From CAVXJN01 sp963762165 (GTDB lineage Bacteria; Pseudomonadota; Gammaproteobacteria; JASBUN01): DNA of 64,000 nt. Location: contig CAVXJN010000004.1 of assembly GCA_963762165.1 (NCBI GenBank), positions 186,001 to 250,000 of the forward strand, in the 5' to 3' direction. Positions 27,525-36,718 of this stretch are shown piece by piece. The notes below the pieces were generated by a model that did not search any database, was not told the origin of the DNA, and saw only the letters and a list, made by a program, of their open reading frames with translations. The translations under genes were made by a program, and so were the position numbers. Positions within the stretch are counted from its first letter, which is position 1. Every line of letters starts with the position of its first letter.

Positions 27525-28610
27525 ATGGCTGGCTTATTTCTCTTTTGTCGTCCCGGCTTCGAATCCGAGTGCGCCGCCGAATTGCTGGAGCAGGCTTCGC
27601 GTTTCGGCGTCACCGGCCATTGTAAAGCGAAGGCCGGCGCCGGTTACGTACGTTTTGAATCCTACCCTCCAGAGGCGGCCGCCGACCTGACGGCGCATCT
27701 CAACCTGGCGCAACTGACGTTCGCGCGGCAATGGTTTGTGGAAATCGCGTTGCCTAATGATTTGCCGGTGACCGACCGCGTCACGCCACTGCTGGAATGC
27801 GCCCATGGCCTGCCGCGGACGGCGTCGCAACTGCTGCTGGAATATACGGATACCGAACAGGGCAAGCCGCTCGCGCGCCTGGCGCGGGCGCTGGCAACAC
27901 CGCTGCGGATCGCACTGGAGGGACACGGGTTGTTACAGGGTGACGGCGATACCGGGCCGACGCTGCATATTTGCCTGCTGTCCACCCACGCCGCGTGCGT
28001 CGGGTTCAGCGAGCGGGGTAACGATTCTCCCTGGCCCGGCGGCATACCGAGACTCAAGTTCCCGCCCGGAGCCCCCAGCCGCTCGACCCTGAAACTGGAA
28101 GAAGCGCTGCTGTTGTTTCTGGATGAAGAACAGCGCGCGCGCCTGCTGCGGCCCGGCATGCGGGCGGTCGATCTCGGTGCCGCCCCCGGCGGTTGGACCT
28201 GGCAACTGGTGCGTCGCGGGATGCGGGTCGTTGCGGTGGACAACGGCGCATTGGCCGAGTCGCTGCTGGCAACGGGGCTGGTCGATCATGAGCGCCGGGA
28301 CGGGTTCCGTTTCGAGCCGTCTGCAGCTGTTGATTGGATGGTATGCGATATGGTGGAGCAGCCCATTCGCGTGGCCGAATTGGCAGCGCGATGGCTTGCG
28401 CACGGCTGGTGCCGACGCACGATTTTCAATCTGAAATTGCCCATGAAGAAGCGCTATCAGGAATTGCAGCGCTGTTTGCTGCGCATCGATGAGCGGTTGC
28501 GAGCAGCCGGAGTAGATTATGGACTGCGTTGCAAACAGCTATACCACGATCGCGAAGAAGTGACCGCGATGCTGTGGCGTGCCGACGAATCGCATCACGC
28601 TCGGCGTTGA
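27525..28610 (+). CDS. rlmM: 23S rRNA C2498 2'-O-ribose methyltransferase
   Basis: 361 residues: an N-terminal THUMP-like region and a C-terminal Rossmann-fold methyltransferase domain with the SAM motif RAVDLGAAPGGWTWQLVRRG, AVDNGALA, DWMVCDMVEQP and catalytic-type FNLKLPMKKRYQE and CKQLYHDREEVT. RlmM modifies C2498 in the peptidyl transferase region of 23S rRNA and is mostly confined to Gammaproteobacteria, which helps place the organism. It is divergent from the photolyase operon. Confidence 0.93.
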   Translation: MAGLFLFCRPGFESECAAELLEQASRFGVTGHCKAKAGAGYVRFESYPPEAAADLTAHLNLAQLTFARQWFVEIALPNDLPVTDRVTPLLECAHGLPRTASQLLLEYTDTEQGKPLARLARALATPLRIALEGHGLLQGDGDTGPTLHICLLSTHAACVGFSERGNDSPWPGGIPRLKFPPGAPSRSTLKLEEALLLFLDEEQRARLLRPGMRAVDLGAAPGGWTWQLVRRGMRVVAVDNGALAESLLATGLVDHERRDGFRFEPSAAVDWMVCDMVEQPIRVAELAARWLAHGWCRRTIFNLKLPMKKRYQELQRCLLRIDERLRAAGVDYGLRCKQLYHDREEVTAMLWRADESHHARR

Positions 28611-28615
28611 CTCCG

Positions 28616-29188
28616 TCAGTGCCGCTTGGTGGCTCGATCCATCCTGACCGCCGGTTCGGAGTCCCGCCGCGCCCGCAATTCTTTTTGCAGTAGCCGCGGG
28701 TGGCTGCGCAACCATTGTTGCGGAGGGTCGAAAGCGGGGTCTCGATCGCCGCGCCGCCGAGCTGACGGCGGGCGCTTGCTTCCGGGCGCATGTGCATCTC
28801 GATCACCGCGGTGGCGATGAACGTAGATCGGCACGTAGACCGGTTGCGTCGACTGCTCCTGTTCCGGTTCGGCGGCCGCCTGCGACATCTCGGCTTGCAA
28901 CTCGGCCCGGCGTTGCGCTTCGCGCTGCTGCTCCCGTTGCAGTCGCGCCTGTCGCAGATCGTTCGCCTGTTCGAGTATGGCGTGGTAGTCGGTCTGTTTC
29001 TCCTCAGGTGCGGCAACGGTGTCCACATCGAGGCGGACAGCGGCGGCGCCGCGGTCGGCGGGAGGTGTCTCGGCATAGTGGGTCACACCTTCGGCGTCGG
29101 TCCACTTGTATACCGGGACACTGGCGGCGAAGGTTGCCGATACCGCTACGCTGAGCAACAGGCCGAGCCTGATGCGGTGGGAGATCAT
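28616..29188 (-). CDS. DUF4124 domain-containing secreted protein
   Basis: 190 residues. Signal peptide (IRLGLLLSVAVSATFAASV), then the DUF4124 motif VPVYKWTDAEGVTHYAETPP, a glutamine/arginine-rich coiled-coil stretch (about 75-115), and a basic C-terminus. The domain is common in periplasmic proteins of Gammaproteobacteria and has no established function. Convergent with rlmM, leaving only five bases between stops. Confidence 0.85.
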   Translation of the reverse strand: MISHRIRLGLLLSVAVSATFAASVPVYKWTDAEGVTHYAETPPADRGAAAVRLDVDTVAAPEEKQTDYHAILEQANDLRQARLQREQQREAQRRAELQAEMSQAAAEPEQEQSTQPVYVPIYVHRHRGDRDAHAPGSKRPPSARRRGDRDPAFDPPQQWLRSHPRLLQKELRARRDSEPAVRMDRATKRH

Positions 29189-29295
29189 GGCATTGCTCCT
29201 GCGAATCGCGCGCCCGCCAACTGGTGGCGGCATTTGTTGCACTACGGATGAGTCGAGTCTGGCACACGGGCGCTGAACAGGTCCTGAACCGGCTC

Positions 29296-30810
29296 TCAGT
29301 GCACGGGCTGTATCACCAGATGCCGCGCGGGTTCGCTGCCGACGCTTTCCGCCACCAGCCGGTGACGGGCGACGATCCGATGTTGAAGTTTGCGTAACTT
29401 CGCCGGTCGAGGGGAGAGTTCCATGGCGACGCCGTCTTCAAGTACCCGGCGTATGGCCTGCTCGGTTTCGCGCACCGTGTCATCGACATCGGCGTCCTCG
29501 GCGCCGTGCACCACGTTGAGCACGTTCTGCAGCAAGCGCCGGATTTGCGCCGTGGTGTTCTTCTTCACGGCGTGCACGGGGACTTGGTTCAGCTCGACCA
29601 ACCTGCGCAGGCGTGGGTCCGAAGCCCTCGCTCGCAGAGTTATGATCAGGTCGGCGCGTTCGGCACGGGGGATCGTGCGCGCGTCGAGACGCAGGTCGCG
29701 CAGCACGCGCTCGACCGAATCACGACTCAGAGCGTAGGGATAGATGCGCACCGTGCCGTTGTGACGCGAGCCCGAGAACGGCTCTTGAAGCTGCGGCGAG
29801 CTCTGCAGTGCCGCGATGTGTGCATCGGGATATGCGCCCAGGTCCTGGCTGGTACGTCGACTGCCGTCTGCATTGCGCCCGCGCAGCAATCGGTCCACCG
29901 CAGCGCCGGTATCGCTATGGACCATGACTTGATCGCGATCGATGATCTCCACAACGGCATCGAAGGGCGGCGGGCCCTTGCGTTCGGTCACCGTCTTTTG
30001 GGTGCCGCGCAAACGCGCCTCGTCGTCACCCAGAGTGACGGTTTGGATACCGCCCACCAACTCGGACAGAGTTGGATTCTGAATCAGATTCTCAAGCGTG
30101 TTGCCGTGGGCGGTGCCGATCAGTTGCACGCCCCGTTCGGCGATGGTGCGCGCAGCCAAGGTTTCGGCGCTGGTGCCGATTTCATCGACGATGATGACTT
30201 CCGGCATGTGGTTTTCCACCGCTTCGATCATCAGCGCGTGTTGCTGTTCCGGGTGAGGCACCTGCATGCGGCGGGCGCCACCGATCGCGGGATGAGGGAT
30301 GTCGCCGTCGCCCGCTATCTCGTTTGAAGTATCGATGACGACCACGCGTTTACCGAACTCATCTGCCAGTACGCGTGCCACTTCCCGCAACTTGGTCGTT
30401 TTGCCGACACCGGGTCGACCCAGCAGCAGCACACTCTTACCGCTTTCGATCAAGTCCCGCAGGACTTCGATGGTGCCGTATACGGCGCGCCCGATTCGCA
30501 ATGTCAAGCCGACGATATCGCCGCAGCGATTGCGAATCGCGGAAATGCGATGCAGCGTTCCCTCTATGCCCGCCCGATTGTCGGCGCCGAATGCGCCTAC
30601 CGCACGGGCAACGCGTTCGATGTCGTCCCGGTTCACGGGCGAGTTGGCGAGATTCAACGCGCACCCCGGCAGTCGAGCCTGCGGCGGACGCCCCAGATCG
30701 AGCACGATCTCCAGCAATTCCTGATCCTGCAACGCAGTGAGCGCGTCCTGCAGTCGCTGAGGCAGCGTTGCGAGCAGCAGATCCAGATCGTCGGTATGGG
30801 TTTCGGTCAT
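29296..30810 (-). CDS. SpoIIIAA/Ycf45-like AAA ATPase with C-terminal R3H domain
   Basis: 504 residues. The N-terminal 100 residues precede an ATPase domain with Walker A LLLGRPGVGKTTKLRE, Walker B EVIIVDEIGTSAE and sensor-type LIGTAHGNTLENLIQNPTL, as in stage III sporulation AA and plastid Ycf45 proteins. The C-terminus has RKLQHRIVARHRLVAESVG, the R-x3-H of an R3H single-stranded nucleic-acid-binding domain, and a region (350-440) that may bind nucleic acid. Not part of a sporulation operon here. ATG 30810 gives the family N-terminus; the longer frame lacks support. Role in a gammaproteobacterium unknown. Confidence 0.83.
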   Translation of the reverse strand: MTETHTDDLDLLLATLPQRLQDALTALQDQELLEIVLDLGRPPQARLPGCALNLANSPVNRDDIERVARAVGAFGADNRAGIEGTLHRISAIRNRCGDIVGLTLRIGRAVYGTIEVLRDLIESGKSVLLLGRPGVGKTTKLREVARVLADEFGKRVVVIDTSNEIAGDGDIPHPAIGGARRMQVPHPEQQHALMIEAVENHMPEVIIVDEIGTSAETLAARTIAERGVQLIGTAHGNTLENLIQNPTLSELVGGIQTVTLGDDEARLRGTQKTVTERKGPPPFDAVVEIIDRDQVMVHSDTGAAVDRLLRGRNADGSRRTSQDLGAYPDAHIAALQSSPQLQEPFSGSRHNGTVRIYPYALSRDSVERVLRDLRLDARTIPRAERADLIITLRARASDPRLRRLVELNQVPVHAVKKNTTAQIRRLLQNVLNVVHGAEDADVDDTVRETEQAIRRVLEDGVAMELSPRPAKLRKLQHRIVARHRLVAESVGSEPARHLVIQPVH

Positions 30811-31035
30811 CGGTTCGGGACACGCCGTTACGAAGAGTGCCTTGGTTGCTGGCTGTAATCTGGCGCCAGGCAGCGGCCAAATCAAGCATCACGCGTATCG
30901 GATTCGGCGCCGATTGCTCGCCGGTGCCGGCGCCGGCAAATGGCGGTATTTCGCCCGCTCATTTCAGTGTCGCCATTGAACGTCACGCGCCAAGAACTAG
31001 TACTTAGTATTCAAGACCGAGACGGATACTTGGCC

Positions 31036-32499
31036 ATGCGCTTCGTAAGGCTATTGCTGCTCGTTTTGGGGGCGAGTGCGGCACAGTCTGCCATCTCCGC
31101 CATCCCGAGCCAACATCAAGTCGTTCTGGAACCGATCCGGAAAACATTCACCGGCGATCTGCCGCAGCTGCAGGATCGTCACATGCTGCGTGTGTTGGTG
31201 AGTTTCAGTCGCACCGGCTTCTTTTTCGATCACGGCCGGCTGCGCGGTTTCGAATACGAACTCATGCGCGAATACGAGCGGTTCGTCAATCGCGACATCA
31301 AGAACCGCCGCGACCGTATGCAAGTGGTGTTTGTGCCGGTCCCCTACGATGAGTTGTTGAGCGCGCTGCGGGACGGCCGCGGAGACGTGATCGCCGCAGG
31401 GCTTACCATCACGCCGGAGCGTTCCCAGGATGTGGCTTTCACGATTCCGTACATGTCCGACGTACAGAGCGTTGTGGTGGCGAACCGCAAAATCTCTCCG
31501 CAATTGAAATCTCTCGACGATCTCGCCGGCCGTTCAGTGTACTTGCCGCCCTCCAGCAGCCACGAACGCGACGTGACGCAACTCAATCTGCGCCTGCTGC
31601 AAGAGGGGCGCGCTCCCGCCAGGGTGGTGCGCACCGACCGCAATCTGTTCAACGAAGACATTCTCGGGTTGGTGAACGCCGGCATCATGCCCATCACTGT
31701 GGTGGACCGCCATGTGGCGCAGGTATGGTCCCGGGTGTTGCCGAATATTGTCGTGCGCGACGACCTGGCGGCCGGAAAAGAGAACAAGCTCGCCTGGGCC
31801 GTGCGCAAGAACAATCCGAAATTGCGGGCAAGTTTGAGCGCGTTTTTGCATAGCCACCAGCGCGGCACCTTGATCGGCAACGTGTTGTTCAACCGTTACT
31901 ACGTAAACAACCGCTGGATAGAGAATCCGATCAGCATCGAGAAGCAGGCGAAGTTGCGACCGCTGATCGAACTGTTCAGAAAATATGGAAACCGCTACAA
32001 CTTCGACTGGCTCGCCCTGGCCGCCCAGGCTTACCAAGAGTCGCGCTTCGATCAGAATCAAGTCAGTCCCGCCGGCGCAGTCGGCGTCATGCAGGTGCGA
32101 CCGACCACTGCCGCTGACCGCCGGGTCGCTATCGGCGACATCCATGAATTGGAACCCAATATCCATGCCGGCGTGAAATACCTGTCTTGGTTGCGCAAGC
32201 GCTATTTCGACTCGCCGGAAATTGATCCGCAGGCCCGGGTGAATTTCACCTGGGCGGCCTACAATGCCGGTCCGGCGAAAATCAATCGCCTGCGACGGGA
32301 GGCGGCACGCCTGGGCTTGGACCCGAACCGCTGGTTCGGCCACGTCGAACGGGTGGCTGCCAAGGAGATCGGCCGCGAGACTGTGGACTACGTCGCCAAT
32401 ATCAATCGCTATTACGTGAGCTACCGCATTGCCTTCGATGAAAGCAAGCCACGCCAGCAGGTACTCGATCGTTTGATGGCGGCTGCCGACGCGCATTAG
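31036..32499 (+). CDS. mltF: Membrane-bound lytic murein transglycosylase F-like protein
   Basis: 487 residues: signal segment (RFVRLLLLVLGASAAQSAI), a bacterial periplasmic substrate-binding (SBP family 3) domain about 60-300 (VVFVPVPYDELLSALRDGRGDVIAAGLT), and a transglycosylase SLT domain about 315-450 with the catalytic Glu in AQAYQESRFDQNQVSPAGAVGVMQV and NFTWAAYNAGPAKI. This is the MltF domain order. It cleaves the peptidoglycan glycan chain with 1,6-anhydro-MurNAc formation. ATG 31036 begins the signal peptide; an upstream in-frame start would bury it. Divergent from the R3H ATPase. Confidence 0.9.
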   Translation: MRFVRLLLLVLGASAAQSAISAIPSQHQVVLEPIRKTFTGDLPQLQDRHMLRVLVSFSRTGFFFDHGRLRGFEYELMREYERFVNRDIKNRRDRMQVVFVPVPYDELLSALRDGRGDVIAAGLTITPERSQDVAFTIPYMSDVQSVVVANRKISPQLKSLDDLAGRSVYLPPSSSHERDVTQLNLRLLQEGRAPARVVRTDRNLFNEDILGLVNAGIMPITVVDRHVAQVWSRVLPNIVVRDDLAAGKENKLAWAVRKNNPKLRASLSAFLHSHQRGTLIGNVLFNRYYVNNRWIENPISIEKQAKLRPLIELFRKYGNRYNFDWLALAAQAYQESRFDQNQVSPAGAVGVMQVRPTTAADRRVAIGDIHELEPNIHAGVKYLSWLRKRYFDSPEIDPQARVNFTWAAYNAGPAKINRLRREAARLGLDPNRWFGHVERVAAKEIGRETVDYVANINRYYVSYRIAFDESKPRQQVLDRLMAAADAH

Positions 32500-32557
32500 T
32501 GACGCACCCTGCCGTAACCCTCATTTCACCCACCGCCCGCAAATGACATGCATGGTG

Positions 32558-32577
32558 CCCGCAGGTTTGCCTGCGGG
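32558..32577 (+). terminator. Hairpin after mltF-like gene, possible terminator
   Basis: CCCGCAGG (32558-32565), loop TTTG, CCTGCGGG (32570-32577): a perfect eight-pair stem 60 bases after the stop and upstream of aceK. An A-rich rather than T-rich tail follows, so it could alternatively act as an mRNA-stabilising hairpin. Confidence 0.45.
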
Positions 32578-32667
32578 AATACAAAGCATTGAATCTGCCA
32601 ATACTGCCGCTGCGGACGCGATCGTCACGGTATAGTCTGGTTGTCTCCGTCGCCAGCCGGTGGATTG

Positions 32668-34419
32668 ATGCAAACCCTAGCGCCACAGGTCGCCGCGACC
32701 ATACTCGGCGGTTTCGACAAACACTTTGCGTTTTTCAGCGAAGTGACGGCGGGCGCGCGCGAGCGATTCGAACGGGCCGATTGGGACGGGGTGCAACGCG
32801 CGTCCAGCGAGCGTATCCACCTGTACGAGCAGCGTGTGCGTGAAACTGTGAACAGGTTGCGGGCGACTTTTGGCGCCGTGGAGCCGGAGCCCGAATTGTG
32901 GCAGCGAGTCAAATCCTGCTATGTCGAACTGCTGCAGCAACACCGTCAGCCGGAGTTGGCCGAGACCTTCTACAACTCGGTGTTCTGCAAAATGTTCGAT
33001 CGAAATTACTACAACAACGACAATATATTCGTCGAATCGCTGGCCGACCGTGAGCGACTGGTGGAAAATTACCGCGGCTACGTGTCGTTCTACCCCCGCG
33101 ACCGCGGCATGGAGGCCGCCGTCGGCGAACTCTTGTCTTCGTTCTATTTCACGCTTCCGTTCGAGGACCTGGATCGCGACGTCGACCATATCGTCGCCGC
33201 ATTTGCCGCGCACTCTCCGTTGTCCAATGTTCCCACCAGGGACCTGCGCATCGATGTGCTCGACATTCCGTTTTTTCGCAACAAGGCTGCGTACCTGATC
33301 GGACGGGTAATACGGGGTAAAACCTGCTTGCCCTTCGTGATACCGCTAATGAACAACGAACGCGGCGCACTGTATGCCGATACTTTGTTGACCGCGGGCG
33401 ATCAACTCGGGGTGGTGTTCAGCTTTGCGCGCGCGTATTTCATGGTCAAAACCACGGTACCGGCCGCCACGGTGGATTTTCTACAAAGTATCCTCCCGAA
33501 CAAGCCGCTCGCTGAATTGTATATGTGCATTGGTTTTCATAAGCAGGCGAAGAACGAGTTCTATCGCGAATTCCTGCATCATCTCGCGCGCACCGATGAT
33601 CATTTCGTCGCCGCTCCCGGCGTGCGCGGCATGGTGATGAGCGTATTCACGCTCCCGTCCTATCCATACGTATTCAAAGTCATACGGGATCGGTTTGCGC
33701 CCCCGAAGGACACCACTAGGCAGGCGGTCAAGGACAAATATCTGCTGGTCAAAATGCACGACCGCATCGGACGCATGGCCGATACGCTGGAATATTCCGA
33801 CGTGGCTTTTCCCCGCGCTCGGTTCAGCGACGATTTGCTGCGGGAACTGCAATCGGTCGCGCCGACGTTGATCGAGCTGGAAGCGCAGCGGGTCGTGATC
33901 AAGCACTGCTACATCGAGCGACGTATGCAGCCATTGAACCTGTTTTTGGCGCAAGCATCGGCCGAAGAGCGCCGCGCGGCGGTGGACGACTGGGGGCTGG
34001 CAATCAAGGAGCTGATGGCGGTGAACATATTCCCCGGCGATCTGTTGTTCAAAAACTTCGGCGTGACCCGTTCCGGGCGTATCGTCTTCTACGACTACGA
34101 CGAATTGTGCTATCTCACCGACTGCAATTTTCGCCGGCTCCCCGCGCCCATTGGCCCGGAAGACGAGCTCGCCGCCGAACCGAGTTTCCACGTGGCGCCC
34201 AACGACATTTTTCCAGAAGAGTTTTCCACCTTCGTCACCACCGATTCCGATTCCCGCGACAACCTCCGCGAACTTCACCCCGAGTTGTTGGATTACCGGT
34301 ACTGGCGCGCGCGCCAGGAACAGGTACGCGACGGCGTCTATGGCGACGTGTTTCCCTATCCCGAGGACCTGCGCTTCGCCCGGCAGCCGCTCCCCGAGGC
34401 CGCCGTCGCGGTTCGGTAA
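32668..34419 (+). CDS. aceK: Isocitrate dehydrogenase kinase/phosphatase
   Basis: 583 residues, the AceK length. AceK phosphorylates or dephosphorylates isocitrate dehydrogenase and so sets the split between TCA cycle and glyoxylate shunt. Recognisable segments are FFSEVTAGARERFERADW, FYNSVFCKMFDRNYYNNDNIF, PFVIPLMNNERGALYADTLL, VFTLPSYPYVFKVIRDRF (kinase nucleotide region), KDKYLLVKMHDRIGRMADTLEY, and FPGDLLFKNFGVTRSGRIVFYDYDELCYLTDCNFR. No aceA/aceB is adjacent, so the gene is free-standing here. The ATG at 32668 is preceded by GGTGG; a TTG 27 bases upstream is possible. Confidence 0.95.
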   Translation: MQTLAPQVAATILGGFDKHFAFFSEVTAGARERFERADWDGVQRASSERIHLYEQRVRETVNRLRATFGAVEPEPELWQRVKSCYVELLQQHRQPELAETFYNSVFCKMFDRNYYNNDNIFVESLADRERLVENYRGYVSFYPRDRGMEAAVGELLSSFYFTLPFEDLDRDVDHIVAAFAAHSPLSNVPTRDLRIDVLDIPFFRNKAAYLIGRVIRGKTCLPFVIPLMNNERGALYADTLLTAGDQLGVVFSFARAYFMVKTTVPAATVDFLQSILPNKPLAELYMCIGFHKQAKNEFYREFLHHLARTDDHFVAAPGVRGMVMSVFTLPSYPYVFKVIRDRFAPPKDTTRQAVKDKYLLVKMHDRIGRMADTLEYSDVAFPRARFSDDLLRELQSVAPTLIELEAQRVVIKHCYIERRMQPLNLFLAQASAEERRAAVDDWGLAIKELMAVNIFPGDLLFKNFGVTRSGRIVFYDYDELCYLTDCNFRRLPAPIGPEDELAAEPSFHVAPNDIFPEEFSTFVTTDSDSRDNLRELHPELLDYRYWRARQEQVRDGVYGDVFPYPEDLRFARQPLPEAAVAVR

Positions 34420-34520
34420 CAGGATTTCCTGCGCCCGTCGCGGCGGCGCTCAGCGGACGGTCTATGCTGAGCTTCATGGACGTTGGTGGCGCAAGTGCGC
34501 CTGCAGGTAGGGGAGGGACG

Positions 34521-35465
34521 GTGAAGCCGGGTTTGCATTGGATCGTCGCACTGACGCTGTGCGGAGCGGTTACCGCAGGCGCGGCCCCGGCCAGCAGCGA
34601 TTTCGCCTATTTCGCCGATGCACTGGCAGGAGCCGATTACGGCGAACGCGCCGACTTTGCCCGCGTGGCTTTGGATGAAGTGATCGCTTCGTACGAGGCA
34701 ATAGCCGAAGATGCCGCCGGACCGGTGCGCTCGATCGGCGGCAAGACCGATTTGCGGCGCTGGCGCGCAGCGTCCCAGGACTTCGTCAATCAACTCCGCG
34801 ATCTGCGCTGGCGCTTGGACCGGGGCGCCGATGTGCAAATGAACTTCGGTGCCGACGGCGTCCTGGTCATGTTCATCGATCGCCAGCCGGTGTTGCTCAG
34901 CGGCCCCAACGCCGCTGCCTCCGACCTGTTGCAGCAGACCGTGATGGCGCAGTATTGCGGCTTACATCACTGCGTCACGGGACCAGCTGCCGCTACGCCG
35001 TCTTCCAGCGTGGCCAACGTCTCCGTTGCCAATGACGCGGACGCGCACTGGACATTCGCCCAGAATCGCCGCCCCAGTTTTGTTACCGAAGACGGCTTGC
35101 GCTTCGTCTTTACCAGCATCAGCGACCGGGCGACGAAAGAACGCTTGAGCCGGCAGTTGAGTGGCGAATTGCAGCAACTCGCGCGCGCGTTGCGCACAGC
35201 GGCGCAATCGGGGCGAAGTTTGGATTGGCAACAACTGCGTGTGCTGTCGCGCCGCAGTGGTTCACTGGAGCAGGTGGTTCTCGACAACCGTGGCGACCGT
35301 CTTTCATTGTCGCTGCCGCTGTTGGCGCGAACCCCGGCGCTGTGGCGTGAAACGTTGCCGTGGCTGCGTGCGCAAGCCGAGGGAAAGGAGCTGCCGCTGA
35401 CCGTGCGCCAGGCCTATCTGCTGGTGCAGCCTGACTCCCAGGTGCTGTATGGTGCGAGCCGTTGA
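34521..35465 (+). CDS. Secreted hypothetical protein
   Basis: 314 residues with a signal peptide (HWIVALTLCGAVTAGAAPA). The mature part contains a helix-rich first half and a second half with FTSISDRATKERLSRQLSGELQQLARALRTA, suggesting a helical periplasmic domain. I recognise no family. Start set at GTG 34521, with GGGAGGG eight to ten bases upstream, because it places the signal peptide at the N-terminus. It ends eight bases from the convergent small secreted-protein gene. Confidence 0.65.
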   Translation: MKPGLHWIVALTLCGAVTAGAAPASSDFAYFADALAGADYGERADFARVALDEVIASYEAIAEDAAGPVRSIGGKTDLRRWRAASQDFVNQLRDLRWRLDRGADVQMNFGADGVLVMFIDRQPVLLSGPNAAASDLLQQTVMAQYCGLHHCVTGPAAATPSSSVANVSVANDADAHWTFAQNRRPSFVTEDGLRFVFTSISDRATKERLSRQLSGELQQLARALRTAAQSGRSLDWQQLRVLSRRSGSLEQVVLDNRGDRLSLSLPLLARTPALWRETLPWLRAQAEGKELPLTVRQAYLLVQPDSQVLYGASR

Positions 35466-35472
35466 CCGGCCG

Positions 35473-35904
35473 CTATTTGACACTCGCAGTCAATGTCTCA
35501 GCGGGTGTGAGGGTATGGAGCTCGGCGTTGATTTCCTCCATACGCGCTTCAACTGCACGCAAACGCAACTGGGCGCGATGGATCACGTCGTGGCGATGGG
35601 CCGCATAGATCAGTCCGCCGGGCAGCAGGATCGTCAGCACGATATCCTGGGCATTGAGGTTGCCATCGCCGGCCTCGTCACTGAGCACGAGCCGGCGCGC
35701 GTCCAATGCACTGCGCCGCTTGCGCAGTTCGTCCAGCAAGGTGGCACGGCTGCGGCTGCACATGCCGACGATGAATTCATCGAAATTGGGGAGTCGCACG
35801 AAATCGCCGTGGTCGTTCGCGGCAGTGGGTTCGGCTGCCTGGGTGATGCAAGGCGCCAGTAGCAACGCCAGCGACATCGCCATCGCGGCCGGTATCCTTA
35901 CCAT
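35473..35904 (-). CDS. Small secreted hypothetical protein
   Basis: 143 residues. Signal peptide (RIPAAMAMSLALLLAPCITQAAE), then a hydrophilic, arginine-rich region (TLLDELRKRRSALDARRLVLSDEAGDG), one hydrophobic stretch (DIVLTILLPGGLIYAAHRH) and a terminal helix (LRAVEARMEEINAELHTL) that may be a short coiled coil. The ATG at 35904 follows a G-rich site. No family recognised; may sit at the inner membrane through the central hydrophobic segment. Confidence 0.65.
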   Translation of the reverse strand: MVRIPAAMAMSLALLLAPCITQAAEPTAANDHGDFVRLPNFDEFIVGMCSRSRATLLDELRKRRSALDARRLVLSDEAGDGNLNAQDIVLTILLPGGLIYAAHRHDVIHRAQLRLRAVEARMEEINAELHTLTPAETLTASVK

Positions 35905-36025
35905 ATTGCCCCCCCTGGAGTCGGCGTGATTTCTTGACCTATTGCCGTACACCGTAGTGCACTTACGGTCATCTGCCAGCAAACCCGAGCATTCGAGCGC
36001 CATATGCGCCCGCTCCGGGTCTGCG

Positions 36026-36052
36026 TATAATGAATTCCCAGCTAAAGCTGGG
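36026..36052 (+). promoter_or_regulatory. Likely -10 element and leader hairpin of the lemA cluster
   Basis: A consensus TATAAT (36026-36031) with TG four bases upstream is followed at once by CCCAGCT-AA-AGCTGGG (36037-36052), a seven-pair hairpin that would lie at the extreme 5' end of the mRNA. The lemA ATG is at 36078. No good -35 is visible. Confidence 0.5.
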
Positions 36053-36077
36053 GCTGTAACGCGGGAGAGCGTGGATC

Positions 36078-36680
36078 ATGGCCACATCGGCACTATCTTT
36101 TTCAATCCGGGGCGGCGCCTTGCTGTTGTTGCTGGCCACCCTGAGTGGTTGCGGCGTCAACAACATTCCCACCTACGACGAGCAAGTCAAAGCAGCCTGG
36201 AGTCAGGTCCTGAATCAGTATCAGCGTCGTGCCGACCTGGTGCCGAATCTGGTCAATACGGTGAAAGGGTTCGCCGCCCAGGAAAAGCAGGTTCTCACCG
36301 ACGTCGTGGAAGCACGCTCGAAAGTGTCGCAGATGAATCTGCCCAGTGACGTGCTTACCAATCCGGAGGCGTTTCGCGCCTTCCAGCAGAATCAGCAGGC
36401 GCTCGGCTCTGCGCTGTCGCGGCTGATGGTGGTGGTCGAACGCTATCCCGAACTCAAATCGAATCAGAATTTTCTGGCGTTGCAATCGCAGTTGGAAGGA
36501 ACGGAGAACCGCATTGCTGTTGCGCGGCGGGACTACATCGCGGCAGTCGCCCGCTATAACACCGAAATTCGTACTTTCCCGGGCAGGATCTGGAAGTCGA
36601 TTCTATACAGCGATGCGCAGGTCAAGGAGAACTTCACCGCCGATGCCGGTGCACAGAAAGTGCCCGAGGTGAAGTTCTGA
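36078..36680 (+). CDS. lemA: LemA family lipoprotein
   Basis: 200 residues. Lipoprotein signal (LLLLLATLSGCG, lipobox LSGC) then a LemA helical bundle: NIPTYDEQVKAAWSQVLNQYQRRADLVPNLVNTVKG, QNQQALGSALSRLMVVVERYPELKSNQNFLALQSQLEGTENRIAVARRDYI across consecutive helices, and YNTEIRTFPGRIW. LemA proteins are membrane-anchored coiled proteins of unclear role, very often encoded with TPM-domain proteins, as here. First gene of a three-gene cluster. Confidence 0.93.
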   Translation: MATSALSFSIRGGALLLLLATLSGCGVNNIPTYDEQVKAAWSQVLNQYQRRADLVPNLVNTVKGFAAQEKQVLTDVVEARSKVSQMNLPSDVLTNPEAFRAFQQNQQALGSALSRLMVVVERYPELKSNQNFLALQSQLEGTENRIAVARRDYIAAVARYNTEIRTFPGRIWKSILYSDAQVKENFTADAGAQKVPEVKF

Positions 36681-36718
36681 ATCATCCGCAGCAATCGACC
36701 TCGGCGCGGCGCCACGGC

